Below are positions 9,992-20,100 of a stretch of 64,000 bases of DNA, in pieces; position 1 is the first letter of the stretch, and each line of letters begins with the position of its first letter. Where the stretch lies: assembly GCA_004296455.1 (NCBI GenBank), contig AP018280.1, positions 3,782,001 through 3,846,000 of the forward strand. The letters are read 5' to 3'. The DNA comes from Calothrix sp. NIES-4101. Lineage in GTDB: Bacteria > Cyanobacteriota > Cyanobacteriia > Cyanobacteriales > Nostocaceae. The translations under genes were made by a program, and so were the position numbers. Under the pieces are notes generated by a model that had not been told where the DNA came from, searched no databases, and saw only the letters and a list, made by a program, of their open reading frames with translations.

Positions 9992-10318
9992 ATGTCAGTT
10001 TATATCGGTAATTTGTCCTACGAGGTTAGAGAAGATGACCTCAGACAAGTTTTTTCAGAGTACGGAACCGTCAAGAGCGTTCAGCTGCCTGTTGATAGAG
10101 AGACAGGACGGATGAGAGGTTTTGGGTTCGTCGAAATGTCCAGCGACGACGAAGAAACTGCGGCAATTGAAGCTCTAGACAGCGCCGAATGGATGGGTCG
10201 CAGTTTGAAAGTTAATAAAGCAAAACCCAAAACTGAAGGTGGCTCCTTTGGTGGTGGCGGTGGCAGACGCGGTGGTAATAACCGTGGTGGTGGCGGTGGT
10301 TACTCACAACGCTACTAA
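9992..10318 (+). CDS. rbp: Glycine-rich RRM RNA-binding protein (cyanobacterial Rbp family)
   Basis: A 108-residue protein with one RNA recognition motif: RNP2 V-Y-I-G-N-L at residues 3-8, and RNP1 R-G-F-G-F-V-E-M about 41-48. A glycine/arginine-rich tail (about 85-108) has G-G-G-G-R-R-G-type runs. The ATG at 9992 is chosen because it follows GGAG at a good distance and begins the RRM; seven upstream codons (9971) are not part of the family. Such proteins bind RNA and are typically cold-induced or used in mRNA localisation. A strong terminator follows at 10403, separating it from prmA. Confidence 0.93.
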   Translation: MSVYIGNLSYEVREDDLRQVFSEYGTVKSVQLPVDRETGRMRGFGFVEMSSDDEETAAIEALDSAEWMGRSLKVNKAKPKTEGGSFGGGGGRRGGNNRGGGGGYSQRY

Positions 10319-10402
10319 ATCTCATCCTAATTTGTCATTCGCAATTTAAATCTGTAATTTAATTACGGATAATTATCGAATAATTAACTTTTTAGAGTAA
10401 TC

Positions 10403-10436
10403 AGCAGGCAATTAGCCTGCTTTTTGCTGTTTTTTT
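10403..10436 (+). terminator. Rho-independent terminator of the RNA-binding protein gene
   Basis: AGCAGGC (10403-10409), loop AATTA, GCCTGCT (10415-10421), then TTTTGCTGTTTTTTT. The seven-pair stem with T tract directly precedes prmA. Confidence 0.85.
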
Positions 10437-10453
10437 ACAGGTTGGCAAAAAAT

Positions 10454-11377
10454 ATGTCGTGGGTTGAATTATACCTGAATGGAAAAACAGAAGCAGTCGA
10501 TTGGGTTTGTACATTGCTAGCTGCAACTACGTATACGAATGATATTCACATAGATGAATCCCGCAATACCAAAGATGATTGGACATTTACTATTTGCTTT
10601 TACTTAGCGAATGATATTTACGCCAGTAAGCGGATTCAGGAGATAAATAATTTGCTTTCTCCCCTGCAAAGAACTGGATTGACGAGTGAAATTCAAGCCT
10701 ATGTAGTCACAGAGAAAAAAGATAATGTCGATATCAGTAATTTTCCCGTTCGTATTGGCAAGCGATTTGTCATCTTATCCCCAGAAGCGGTTTATCAATC
10801 CCAAGCCGAAGAAATCAGTTTGCGCTTAAAAACGAGCCTGGCTTTTGGTAGCGGTTTACATCCAGCCACCATCCTCGCCATGCGCTTGCTAGAAAAGTAT
10901 GTGACACCAAAAATGAATAGCTTGGATTTAGGTTCCGGTTCCGGTATTTTAAGTATTGCGATCGCCAAATTAGGCGGACAGGTATTAGCATTAGATAGCG
11001 ATAGTATTGCTGTGGAGTCAACCCAAGATGCAGTCGAGCGTAATGCCGTTGCACAGCAAGTAAAAGTGATGCGGGGGAGTTTGGGGAAAGGTAGTGAGAT
11101 GGGACATTGGATGGGTGGGGATATCCTGGGAGATATTACTACTATTGTCCCCAATGGAAGCTTTGACTTGATTGCCGCCAATATTTTCGGACGTGTCCAT
11201 ACAACCCTTGCCCCCGAATATCGCCAAGCCTTACGAAGTGGTGGCATGTTGGTGACATCAGGCTTTAATCATGAGTATGAAGAATCAGTGATGACAGCTT
11301 TGCAACAAGAAGGATTTGAGCTTGTGGAGGAGGAAAGATTAGGGGAATGGATTGCCTTAATTTTCCGAAATCGCTGA
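10454..11377 (+). CDS. prmA: Ribosomal protein L11 lysine methyltransferase
   Basis: Methylates L11 with S-adenosylmethionine. The 307 residues starting M-S-W-V-E-L are chosen because the longer frame would begin inside the terminator T tract. An N-terminal L11-recognition domain is followed by a Rossmann methyltransferase: L-D-L-G-S-G-S-G-I-L motif I about residue 160, V-L-A-L-D-S-D motif about 182, and the A-A-N-I post-motif (PrmA uses N-I-x-x) about 241. The family and length fit. Its position after rbp is separated by a terminator, so it is probably transcribed independently. Confidence 0.92.
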   Translation: MSWVELYLNGKTEAVDWVCTLLAATTYTNDIHIDESRNTKDDWTFTICFYLANDIYASKRIQEINNLLSPLQRTGLTSEIQAYVVTEKKDNVDISNFPVRIGKRFVILSPEAVYQSQAEEISLRLKTSLAFGSGLHPATILAMRLLEKYVTPKMNSLDLGSGSGILSIAIAKLGGQVLALDSDSIAVESTQDAVERNAVAQQVKVMRGSLGKGSEMGHWMGGDILGDITTIVPNGSFDLIAANIFGRVHTTLAPEYRQALRSGGMLVTSGFNHEYEESVMTALQQEGFELVEEERLGEWIALIFRNR

Positions 11378-11384
11378 AATACAT

Positions 11385-11951
11385 CTACTTCCGTTTTAAC
11401 CAAGCAAAGACATCATCAACTGTGATAGTTAGACTCACACCATCCAATACTGGCAAAATATCCTTACCACTCAATAAATCCGGCAAGCTGTGAGGTTGAT
11501 AGACTAAAATAGAACACTCATTTAGGTCAACCAACCAGCCTAACCGAGTACCATATTTAAGACAATGTAAAATATTTCCTGTCACCTTCGTTTGACTTTG
11601 AACATGAGAAAGAATTTCAATTACCCAAGGTGGTGCAAACTCAATCCCGCTACTGACAATATCACCATTTTCATCCAATGGTAATTGCTCAATTGTCACA
11701 ACAACCACATCGGGAACCACAGAACGATTGCCAAAACTACAGCGCAATTCTGGAAAAGCTTCGTAATCACTACATCCAGCATCAATAGCTGTAATTAAAC
11801 GTTTCTGCAATAAACTATGTTTACCTCCTCCCATTGGTTTTTGTACCACCTTACCATTGATATATTCCCAAGCTGGGGATTCGTCGATATATGCAAGTTG
11901 TAAAAATTCCTGGAGAGATTTTCCTAGTACTATCGTCATTGGATTATTCAT
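11385..11951 (-). CDS. Uma2-family (DUF820) restriction-endonuclease-fold protein
   Basis: A 188-residue protein of the Uma2/DUF820 family, which has a PD-(D/E)XK nuclease-like fold and is greatly expanded in cyanobacteria; its role is unknown. Visible family marks are E-Y-I-N-G-K-V-V, a G-K-H-S segment, P-E-L-R-C, V-P-D-V-V-V (acidic residue of the putative site) and I-E-I-L-S followed by Q-T-K. It is a close paralogue of 16353-16925, sharing P-L-D-E-N-G-D-I and N-I-L-H-C-L. It converges on prmA with 7 bases between stops. The start could also be the Met five codons in. Confidence 0.88.
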   Translation of the reverse strand: MNNPMTIVLGKSLQEFLQLAYIDESPAWEYINGKVVQKPMGGGKHSLLQKRLITAIDAGCSDYEAFPELRCSFGNRSVVPDVVVVTIEQLPLDENGDIVSSGIEFAPPWVIEILSHVQSQTKVTGNILHCLKYGTRLGWLVDLNECSILVYQPHSLPDLLSGKDILPVLDGVSLTITVDDVFAWLKRK

Positions 11952-11969
11952 GATTATTCATTCTTCAAC

Positions 11970-13481
11970 CTAACCCAAAAACAACTTATAGGCAGGATTA
12001 TTATTTTCATCCCAATAGGTATATCCCAAAGTATCTAAAAATGCCTGCCACTCACCCATTTCCTGTGGTGGAACCTGTACCCCCACAACAATTCTGCCAT
12101 AATCAGCCCCATTATTGCGGTAATGAAAAACACTAATATTCCAATTCGGACTCATCGAACTTACAAACTTCATTAATGCCCCCGGACGTTCGGGAAACTC
12201 AAACCGGTAAAATAATTCGTGATGTGCCAAGGTAGAACGCCCACCAACCATGTGCCGCAAATGTAACTTCGTCAATTCATCATCAGTTAAATCTAACGTT
12301 TGAAAACCGCATTCCTCAAAATTTGCTACCATCTTCGCCCTATCGGCACGGTTTTGAATTTGCACCCCAACAAAAATATGTGCAACCCGCTCATCAGCAA
12401 TGCGATAGCTAAACTCAGTCAAATTGTGTGTCCCCAGACATTCACAAAACTTACGCAGACTTCCCGCTTGTTCCGGAATCGTCACCGCAAATATTGCTTC
12501 CCGTTGCTCCCCATACTCAGCTCGTTCCGCCACAAAACGCAAACGGTCAAAATTCATATTCGCACCACAAGCGATCGCAATCAAGGTTTCGCCCGAAATT
12601 CCTTCTCTTTCCACATATGCTTTGGCTCCGGCGATCGCTAATGCCCCCGCAGGTTCTACAATAGAACGAGTATCCTGAAATACATCTTTAATCGCCGCAC
12701 AGGTGTCATCGGTATTCACCAAAATAATCTCATCCACATATTCCTGACACAGGCGAAATGTCTCCTCACCGACTTCTCGGACTGCCACCCCATCAGCAAA
12801 CAAACCCACCTGGGACAACCGCACACGCTTCTCAGCCTGTAAAGATTGAGACATGGCATCTGCATCTATAGGTTCCACCCCAATAATTTTGATTTCTGGA
12901 CGAATGCGTTTCACATAAGCACCAATCCCCGAAATCAAGCCACCTCCACCAATAGCGACAAAAATAGCATGAATTGGCTGTTGATATTGCCGGAGAATTT
13001 CCATTGCGATCGTTCCTTGTCCAGCAATTACATAAGGATCATCGAAAGGATGAATAAACGTCATCCCTTTTTCTGCTTCTAATTGCCGTGCATAAGCATA
13101 TGCATCATCGTAGGTATCCCCATGCAACACTACCTCGCCACCACGCGCTCTGACTGCATCAACTTTGAGTTGAGGTGTAGTCACAGGCATGACAATAATT
13201 GCACGGGTTCCCAGTTCCTTCGCACCCAGGGCAACACCCTGAGCATGGTTTCCGGCAGAAGCAGCAATTACACCCTGTTTGAGTAGATCGGGTGGTAGGT
13301 TTGCCATCTTGTTATAAGCACCACGAAGCTTAAAGGAAAATACTGACTGCATATCCTCACGTTTTAGTAGCAGCTTATTGTTGAGGCGCTGGGATAGATT
13401 TGGGGCAATTTCTAGTGGTGTTTCCTGGGCTACATCATATACACGGGCAGTGAGGATTAATTGCAGGTAGTCGCAGAGCAT
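11970..13481 (-). CDS. ilvA: Threonine ammonia-lyase, biosynthetic
   Basis: PLP enzyme converting threonine to 2-oxobutanoate for isoleucine synthesis. It has 503 residues. Lys51 in F-S-F-K-L-R-G-A-Y-N is the Schiff-base lysine, and the glycine loop I-G-G-G-G-L binds phosphate (about 180). Two ACT-like regulatory domains follow (about 325-405 and 418-500), the arrangement of the isoleucine-inhibited biosynthetic form. The start M-L-C-D-Y gives the usual N-terminus. The Uma2 gene begins 18 bases after its stop on the same strand. Confidence 0.95.
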   Translation of the reverse strand: MLCDYLQLILTARVYDVAQETPLEIAPNLSQRLNNKLLLKREDMQSVFSFKLRGAYNKMANLPPDLLKQGVIAASAGNHAQGVALGAKELGTRAIIVMPVTTPQLKVDAVRARGGEVVLHGDTYDDAYAYARQLEAEKGMTFIHPFDDPYVIAGQGTIAMEILRQYQQPIHAIFVAIGGGGLISGIGAYVKRIRPEIKIIGVEPIDADAMSQSLQAEKRVRLSQVGLFADGVAVREVGEETFRLCQEYVDEIILVNTDDTCAAIKDVFQDTRSIVEPAGALAIAGAKAYVEREGISGETLIAIACGANMNFDRLRFVAERAEYGEQREAIFAVTIPEQAGSLRKFCECLGTHNLTEFSYRIADERVAHIFVGVQIQNRADRAKMVANFEECGFQTLDLTDDELTKLHLRHMVGGRSTLAHHELFYRFEFPERPGALMKFVSSMSPNWNISVFHYRNNGADYGRIVVGVQVPPQEMGEWQAFLDTLGYTYWDENNNPAYKLFLG

Positions 13482-13648
13482 GGTGGTGGGAGGTTTGTTG
13501 ATGCTGTGTAGATGTTTATTTTACGGCAGTTAGGTAACAGTTTTACAAAGGAGTGGGTGGAGTGCGTGGTGTGTAATCAGTACGAATTGATGTTTACTCA
13601 AAGAGTATTGTAAACTACTCAACATTGTTTATACCAGGCATAATTTGT

Positions 13649-15472
13649 ATGAAAATGGAACCTGCTTATACTTCTGTAGGAAAGATTTTTGAATATAGAC
13701 CAATGTTTTTTATTCCGAAGTATCAAAGAGCTTATGCATGGGAAGCTGAATCTGTTGAAGATTTTATCAAGGATTTAAAAAACTGTTTTGAAAGAAGAAA
13801 ATCACATACACCAGTAAATCATTTCTTTGGAGGGGTTCTCTGTGTTAAATATCCTGTTGCAGGAGCAGTCAATCAACATGAATATGAAATTATTGATGGA
13901 CAACAAAGAATATCAACTTTTACATTGTTGATGTGCTGCTTAATTAAGATATATAAAGAGTTACTCGATAAGGCTGAAAAATCAGATGATAAAAACAATA
14001 AATTTATATTAGAGGGGCGCATCAAAGTACTTTCAGAAAGGTTTATAGAATTTAATCAAGAGATTCAACGTACTATTAAAACCGTCGAAGTCATGAGACT
14101 ATCAAGAGTCGATCATCACTTCTATAAAGAACTTATTCGTGATGTAAATGTGTCTCCTTCAAGAGATTCTCATAATAAGATTGATAATGCATATAAAATT
14201 ATTCTAAAAGCTGTAAATAGTATCATTAGTTCGATAAGCTTAGAAGAACAAATGGATGATCTTGAATTAATACAAAATATTATAGATAATGATTTCACCA
14301 TATTATATATGGTAACTGATAGTAAAGAAGATGCATTTAGATTATTCCAAGTCATTAATGATAGAGGAACTAATTTAACGGTTGGTGATTTACTTAAAGC
14401 TAAAATCCTAGAAATGTTAGAGGGTTTTAATGATGCTCAAGATAGCTGTGAACGATTCTGGGATGATATCCTTGCTGACTCTCCATCAAGCACAGCCAAT
14501 TATTTGAACTGGATTTATGAATCATACAAAAGCAAAAGAGCTAAACAAGATGAGTTATTTGATATATTTCTTGATGGTTTTTTCCCAGAACATAAACAAC
14601 ATAAAACAAGTAGTTTTACTGATAGTGAGTCGAAACAAGTATATCAAGCAGTAAAAAATATACATGACGATATTTTAAAATGCAGAAAATTACTAGAAGG
14701 ACAATGGCTATACCCAATACAACAACCAATAACTTACTGGGATACAACTCGCTTAAGTATCATTTTGAAGGAACTAGACCATACTTTGTCTGTACCATTA
14801 TTTCTGGCAGCATCGCAACTTGACCACAAAATTTTTTCGCAGATAGTACAGATTGTAGAAAAGGTATTTTTTAGGTATAAAATTATTTGCAATCAACATG
14901 CCACATCATTAAAAAGTATTTATTATGAAGAATCACTTGCTATGCGTAACAGCCCCAACTCTTATAACGTCTCAGGACTACGGCAGAAATTGCAGAATCT
15001 AATTAACTTCAAAGCATCGGACACTACATTTAAGAACGCGCTGGAAACATTGGAGTATAAAGAATCTGGAGGGAGTAATAAACCTCTTAAATATTATTTA
15101 ATGACTGTAGAATACTATTATCAGTGGTATTTAACTGTAGATAAAAAAAATTATTGTCATATTGATAAGAGTAGAGTATATGACTTTGCTGGAACTTCGA
15201 TTGAACACATATATCCCCAAAAAGCAGCAAATAATTTTAGAGATGAAAGGCTGGAGCCACTGAAGAATACATTGGGTAATCTTACAATATTAGACCCCGC
15301 ACAGAATACCATCGCTGGAAATGACCCTTTTGAGGCAAAAAGGTCACTTTATCAAGAATCTTCAGTTTTATTGACTAGGAATATAGCAAATAACCTAACT
15401 TGGACTGAACAAGAAGTAAAGAATCATAAGGAATTACTAATAGATATCGCTCTTAAAGTATTTTATCCATGA
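13649..15472 (+). CDS. DUF262/DUF1524 protein (GmrSD-like, possible defence nuclease)
   Basis: A 607-residue protein. The N-terminal DUF262 domain (ParB/Srx-like NTPase) has Y-Q-R-A-Y-A-W-E at about 26-33 and I-I-D-G-Q-Q-R at 81-87. The C-terminal DUF1524 HNH-type nuclease has I-E-H-I-Y-P-Q (His520) and then L-G-N-L-T-I-L and an N-T-I...F segment. This domain pair defines GmrS/GmrD type IV restriction enzymes, which cut modified phage DNA, and related single-chain antiphage proteins. The DNA is more AT-rich than its neighbours and the toxin-antitoxin remnant lies directly downstream, both consistent with horizontal transfer. The ATG at 13649 is taken; a frame extending to 13625 adds only eight residues. 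Confidence 0.85.
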   Translation: MKMEPAYTSVGKIFEYRPMFFIPKYQRAYAWEAESVEDFIKDLKNCFERRKSHTPVNHFFGGVLCVKYPVAGAVNQHEYEIIDGQQRISTFTLLMCCLIKIYKELLDKAEKSDDKNNKFILEGRIKVLSERFIEFNQEIQRTIKTVEVMRLSRVDHHFYKELIRDVNVSPSRDSHNKIDNAYKIILKAVNSIISSISLEEQMDDLELIQNIIDNDFTILYMVTDSKEDAFRLFQVINDRGTNLTVGDLLKAKILEMLEGFNDAQDSCERFWDDILADSPSSTANYLNWIYESYKSKRAKQDELFDIFLDGFFPEHKQHKTSSFTDSESKQVYQAVKNIHDDILKCRKLLEGQWLYPIQQPITYWDTTRLSIILKELDHTLSVPLFLAASQLDHKIFSQIVQIVEKVFFRYKIICNQHATSLKSIYYEESLAMRNSPNSYNVSGLRQKLQNLINFKASDTTFKNALETLEYKESGGSNKPLKYYLMTVEYYYQWYLTVDKKNYCHIDKSRVYDFAGTSIEHIYPQKAANNFRDERLEPLKNTLGNLTILDPAQNTIAGNDPFEAKRSLYQESSVLLTRNIANNLTWTEQEVKNHKELLIDIALKVFYP

Positions 15473-15501
15473 TTCTTGAATGTGTATACTTTTGTATAGT
15501 A

Positions 15502-15543
15502 GCGATCGCACTTCCGTACATGTCTTTAAAAACAAATGCGATC
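15502..15543 (+). repeat. Direct repeat, left copy, flanking the toxin-antitoxin pair
   Basis: GCGATCGCACTTCCG...AAAAACAAATGCGA is repeated at 16193-16232 in the same orientation with only a few differences. Each copy starts with a HIP1 octamer. Confidence 0.75.
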
Positions 15544-15603
15544 ACGTATTTTGAAGCTCGTCGTTATTTAAGATGTCACGAAAGATTGTAGTTTAAATCT
15601 AGA

Positions 15604-15945
15604 ATAAAATGGTTTGATGACAACACTCTTGAAGAAATTCGTCGTAAAATTGCCAACGATGAATTTGAATTTTCCAAACATGCAGTTGATCAATCAATAC
15701 TTAGAGGTATTAAAGTAGGGGAAATAAAGGAAATTGTAACAAATGCTCAGGTTATAGAAGATTACCCAGATGACAAATATGGAGCAAGCTGTTTAATTGG
15801 TGGTTTAACTACAGAAAATCGACCTATTCATATTCAGTGTAGCTATCCATCGCGTTCATTAATTAAAATAATTACAGTTTATCAGCCCGATACCATCCGT
15901 TGGAACGATGACTTTACTCAAAGGAGAAACAACGATGATAAATGA
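15604..15945 (+). pseudogene. DUF4258-family toxin frame without a standard start codon
   Basis: The frame opens after a TAG at 15589 and runs to TGA at 15943-15945. It encodes I-K-W-F-D-D...F-S-K-H-A-V-D-Q-S-I-L-R-G, then I-E-D-Y-P-D-D-K-Y-G, then H-I-Q-C-S-Y-P-S-R, the full DUF4258 pattern of MqsR/RelE-like toxins. There is no ATG, GTG or TTG anywhere in its first half, and no ATG at all. The position where family members begin reads ATA-AAA-TGG, suggesting an ATG-to-ATA change at 15604. It overlaps the antitoxin start by 11 bases. It may be silenced, or translated from a rare ATA/ATT start. Confidence 0.7.
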
Positions 15946-16159
15946 TAATAATGAAAAATTGGTCGAGCAAGCGGTTACTTATAGTTTAGAAATTAATGGC
16001 AAGTTATTTTTAATTGAAAATGTGCCTGCACGGGTTAACGTGGAAACTGGCGAACAATTTTTTGCTCCAGAAACAGTAGAAAGGTTACAACAGATTATTT
16101 TAAAGCAGGACACACCTGTTCGCACGATCGCAACACCAGTTTATAATTTTATCGCGTGA
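15935..16159 (+). CDS. YgiT/MqsA-like antitoxin partner lacking the zinc-binding cysteines
   Basis: A 74-residue protein. The ATG at 15935 is chosen because AAGGAG sits at 15921-15926; an upstream ATG at 15908 lacks one. The pattern L-I-E-N-V-P-A-R-V...T-G-E-Q-F-F-A-P-E-T-V-E-R-L is that of the YgiT-type antitoxin body, normally preceded by CxxC zinc ligands. Here no cysteine occurs, so zinc binding is lost. It overlaps the DUF4258 frame by 11 bases, the usual toxin-first order of this pair. Confidence 0.75.
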   Translation: MINDNNEKLVEQAVTYSLEINGKLFLIENVPARVNVETGEQFFAPETVERLQQIILKQDTPVRTIATPVYNFIA

Positions 16160-16192
16160 TGTAAAGAAAGCTTAATGATTTATAATTACTAC

Positions 16193-16232
16193 GCGATCGC
16201 ACTTTCCGACATGCCCTTAAAAACAAATGCGA
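16193..16232 (+). repeat. Direct repeat, right copy, flanking the toxin-antitoxin pair
   Basis: Matches 15502-15543: GCGATCGCACTTTCCGACATG...TTAAAAACAAATGCGA. The two copies bracket about 650 bases holding the DUF4258 and YgiT-like frames. Confidence 0.75.
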
Positions 16233-16352
16233 ATCGCTTAAGCAACCCCATACCCTACATATGAACGCTGATATGGTGGAATATATTTTGACAGATTCTT
16301 GAGTAAAATGCTCTTGAAAAAAGATGTACTCACCACATATACTTACCCCGTT

Positions 16353-16925
16353 TTAAATATTACCTGGTTTCAGCCAGCTAAATAACTCTCCAATACTAAG
16401 TTGAAAATCTCCCATAAATTCGGGAGTCGGAATTAATTGTTCGGGTTCTTCGCAAAATATTGGTTGTTTACTATTCGGATAAGCAAGAACAGATTTTTCA
16501 TCGGGATCAATTAACCATGCCATCTCACAACCTGCATTTAGACAATGTAGGATATTATTAGTAACTTTAGTTTGATTTTGGTCAGGTGAAAGAATTTCAA
16601 TTGTCCAGTCAGGATAGGATGTGAAGGTATTAGCAATATCACCATTTTCATCTAGGGGAATACGATTCCAGGTAAAAACAGAAACATCTGGGATGATGGA
16701 GCGTCCATTAAAGGTACATCGCAGTTCTGGAAGGGCTAAAGCAATACACTTTGGTTCAGTAATATTATTGATAACTGTAACTGACTTCCCCTGTAGTTTG
16801 CTGTGTTTTCCTTGCGGCATTGGCTTTTGGATAATTTGACCGTTAATATATTCACTAGCCGGTTTGGTTTCGGGGAGTTTTAGGAATTCGTTGAGAGTTA
16901 ATAGTTTTGTAGAAACTTTTACCAT
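16353..16925 (-). CDS. Uma2-family (DUF820) protein
   Basis: A 190-residue member of the Uma2 family with E-Y-I-N-G-Q-I-I, G-K-H-S-K-L-Q, P-E-L-R-C-T-F, I-P-D-V-S-V and I-E-I-L-S-P-D-Q. It shares long similarity blocks with the protein at 11385-11951, so the two are local paralogues about 4.4 kb apart on the same strand, on either side of the DUF262 and toxin-antitoxin genes. Function unknown; a nuclease fold is predicted for the family. Confidence 0.88.
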   Translation of the reverse strand: MVKVSTKLLTLNEFLKLPETKPASEYINGQIIQKPMPQGKHSKLQGKSVTVINNITEPKCIALALPELRCTFNGRSIIPDVSVFTWNRIPLDENGDIANTFTSYPDWTIEILSPDQNQTKVTNNILHCLNAGCEMAWLIDPDEKSVLAYPNSKQPIFCEEPEQLIPTPEFMGDFQLSIGELFSWLKPGNI

Positions 16926-17149
16926 AAGTTTGATTTTTTAAGTTTAAATATTATGAGGATGAATATATTTATTTTCTCAAATTCTCTGAGATTGTAGGAA
17001 ATTTAAACTTCTATACCTGCGGTGAGTTTCCTGTTAATGTAGAGATGTTACGACATGTAATTTCAGTTCTCTAAAATACTGCTATGCATCAATCATCCAT
17101 AGCAAACATTTAGAGAATTGATATAACACCTCTACAATTGAATAGTAGT

Positions 17150-20100
17150 TTAAACAGGTACAGCTTCGGCAAACTCCGTCAAGAATCTAAACGCCTTCAC
17201 AATATCACCAGCGCATTCCCGAGGCGATTTATTGTAAAAGGAACGCCATGCGGAAGCTTTATCTTCGTCATATTTATCACCACGTTCCGGCTTCATTTCC
17301 AACCATGCTAATCTAACTGCATGACCAATAAGTACGTCTAAAACAATATAATCTTCAACCTGCAAATCGGAATTCTTAGATGCGATCGCACCTAATTCTA
17401 CCAGTGTCTCGATACATACTTGACGATATTCGGGAGATTCGATTTTATTGAGCAGATGTTCTACCCGTAGGGCAAAGTTTTTCTCTCCGGCTGTCATTTC
17501 TGCTAACATAATTTCGCTATCGAGTCGGTTACGACGTTCGAGTTTATCGCCAATAACTACGCCTTTACAATGTTGCAACACTGACCAAACATTTTGATAA
17601 AATCCTGGTGGTACTCTCCCGGTTGAACCTTCGGCTTTGCGGTAACGCCTCCAACCAGCTTCGGGAACTTCGATTTGTTCTTCTAGGGTTGGGGATACCA
17701 CTAACCAATTGATTTCGCTTTCTTTTTTCTTGATGTGCAATGATTCCTGTTGGCGCAAAACATTACTCAAGCCCGCATATTCTTGCATTACTTTTCGTAA
17801 GCGACTTTTTACCTCAAATGGCGATAATTGCATGAGTTTTTCGTAGGCTTCATCTTGAGTAATCATTAATTCTCCGGCAATTTCGCTTGTTAGGAGCAAA
17901 ATTAGATAACCAACGCGCACCGTCAGCAACCCTTTAAATAATTCCGGTTCGGATTTGATTAAGTTGCTTAAATAGATGAGAATTTCTTGGGTTAATACTC
18001 TATCGCGGGCATCATCTCGACAGAAATTATTGATTTTATCAACAATTTCACTGTGGGATAAGGGTACTGTCATCAAGGAGTCTTCGCTATAAGCTTTGCC
18101 TACGGCTATTTGTTTTCCTCTGACAATAATGCTCGTAACAATATCCGATAAGCTAATATCTGCCATTTGTCGCAAACCTGCTGCCCGACGCACCACTGCC
18201 CAAAGTCCTAATTCTGCGGCTTTGGTGTATACTTCGTCGAGTAAGTCGCCAACTGTCACGGGATGGACTCCCCCACCAAATCCAGTATCAAAGTCTAAGC
18301 CTTGGAGTTTACTCAAGGTTCTTAATAATTCGATTTGTTCGTAAATATTTTCTGATGCTCGCAGTCGGGGCAGCAAGATTTCTAAATTAGTTTCGTATTC
18401 CATCTGAAATTCTTGCGTGTTTGCCAATTGCCCAATTTTTTCGGGTTTAAAGGCTAAGTACTTGCGGCGAGGAAGGGCATTTTGCAGGGAAGAATGGAGA
18501 AACTCGAAGTTTTGCAGATAATCAATTCGCTCGATCGCACCTGTTAAAATTAGTTGGTTGAGCTTGCCTAACTTTACCCGCACACCATTACAAATACCAT
18601 CTTGGAGTTCTTGCATCAGTGCAAGTAGGGCTTCACTACCTACTTCTAACATGGTATGTGTCAGCATTAAAGTTAAGGTAGGTCGTCCTAAGTCGTTCCA
18701 ATATTTTTGGATGTATGCTAGTTCGCTGCGAAGTTGATCGACTAAAAAGTGGTAATCTAAAGTTAAGTAGAATTGCTGAGAATCCAGGAAAGAAGGTAAA
18801 AATATTACCGTTTCACTATTGAGTCTAAAAAATCTGGAAGTCGTTAAACTACGGGGACGACGGGGTGGACGACCTGTTAATGCTAATTTATCATTACGTC
18901 CTATCTGAGTGTAAATTAAGATAAGATCTTCGGATTCACGAACTTGGATAGGTGCAACTTGTTTTGGTGTTTGTGTCTCGATGCCATAGACTTCGAGTTT
19001 TGCTTGTAAATCTTCGTCTTCGGCTAACAGGGCAATTTGTACAAGTGCCTCACGGTTCTTGCCCATTGTTAAGTATCTACCTAAAGGATCAATATCGCCA
19101 AGGGCAATTAATCCTTCACTTAATAGTCTACCCAGATAGAATAAACTTTGTGCCCAAACAAGAGGTACATTTTCATTAGGTAAACGTTTTTGGCTTTGGG
19201 GTTGGGCTTTTTCAGCTTCAATATTTGCCTGGGGTACAAAGTAAAGTTCCGGTAAAAGCAGCATTCCGTCCCGTTCGACAAGTACATTTTCCAAACACTT
19301 TTGGTAAAATTCAACCTGTTCCCTATCGCCCCTAAATAGCCCATCTAAAACAAGATACGTGAAAAATAAAGGCCATTCACACTCAATATTCTCAAACTGC
19401 TTCAGTTCCCAAGGCTCGTAATGCAAACGGTGTGTATCTTCCAAAACAGTTTGATGCCCATCGCGTAAAAAACGCTTGCAACCGTATTTCCCAGCTAGTT
19501 TATTAATGATATCGTTGCGAGTGCGATCGCGTAAATCCACATCTTCAACGGCAAAGGCAGGATAGCTAATCACGCTCAGTAATGCTGCATCGATTTCTTT
19601 GGATGCAGACTCTCTCGGTAATAAGGATTCTAACGTCAACCGGGTGCGGGCAATTTCATCAGATAAGGCATGAATTACCGATGCTTGGCTCCCCCGGACT
19701 CCAAATAAATCCAATCCATTAATGGCTTCTAGTGCGGCTTTTGCCATCCCCACAGAACTGGCATTGAGTTCGGCGCTACCATGATTAATTTTATTACCCC
19801 GTTCCCAAATTCCATAATCTGGCGTGCGATAGGCTCTACCAATGTAATAAACCAAATTTTGGACGAAATTAACCTCATCCAAAGTGTAAATAATTTGTAC
19901 ACCCGATGCTGTCATCTGTGCCAAAATCAATATAAATATTGAAGTTGCATCAAGTTGCAAATGTCCCCATTCATCATCACCCACCACAATATCCCCAGTG
20001 GCGGTGTTATATTTCGCGTGCAGTGCATCTAGTGGGGACTGGGTATGTTTGAATTTCTCCACTTTATGGGCTTGCCGCATCATCGCAAACAACAACCCTC

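Noticed and set aside
10424-10453. Earlier start for prmA
   Set aside because: It lies in the terminator T tract of the preceding gene and adds non-family residues.
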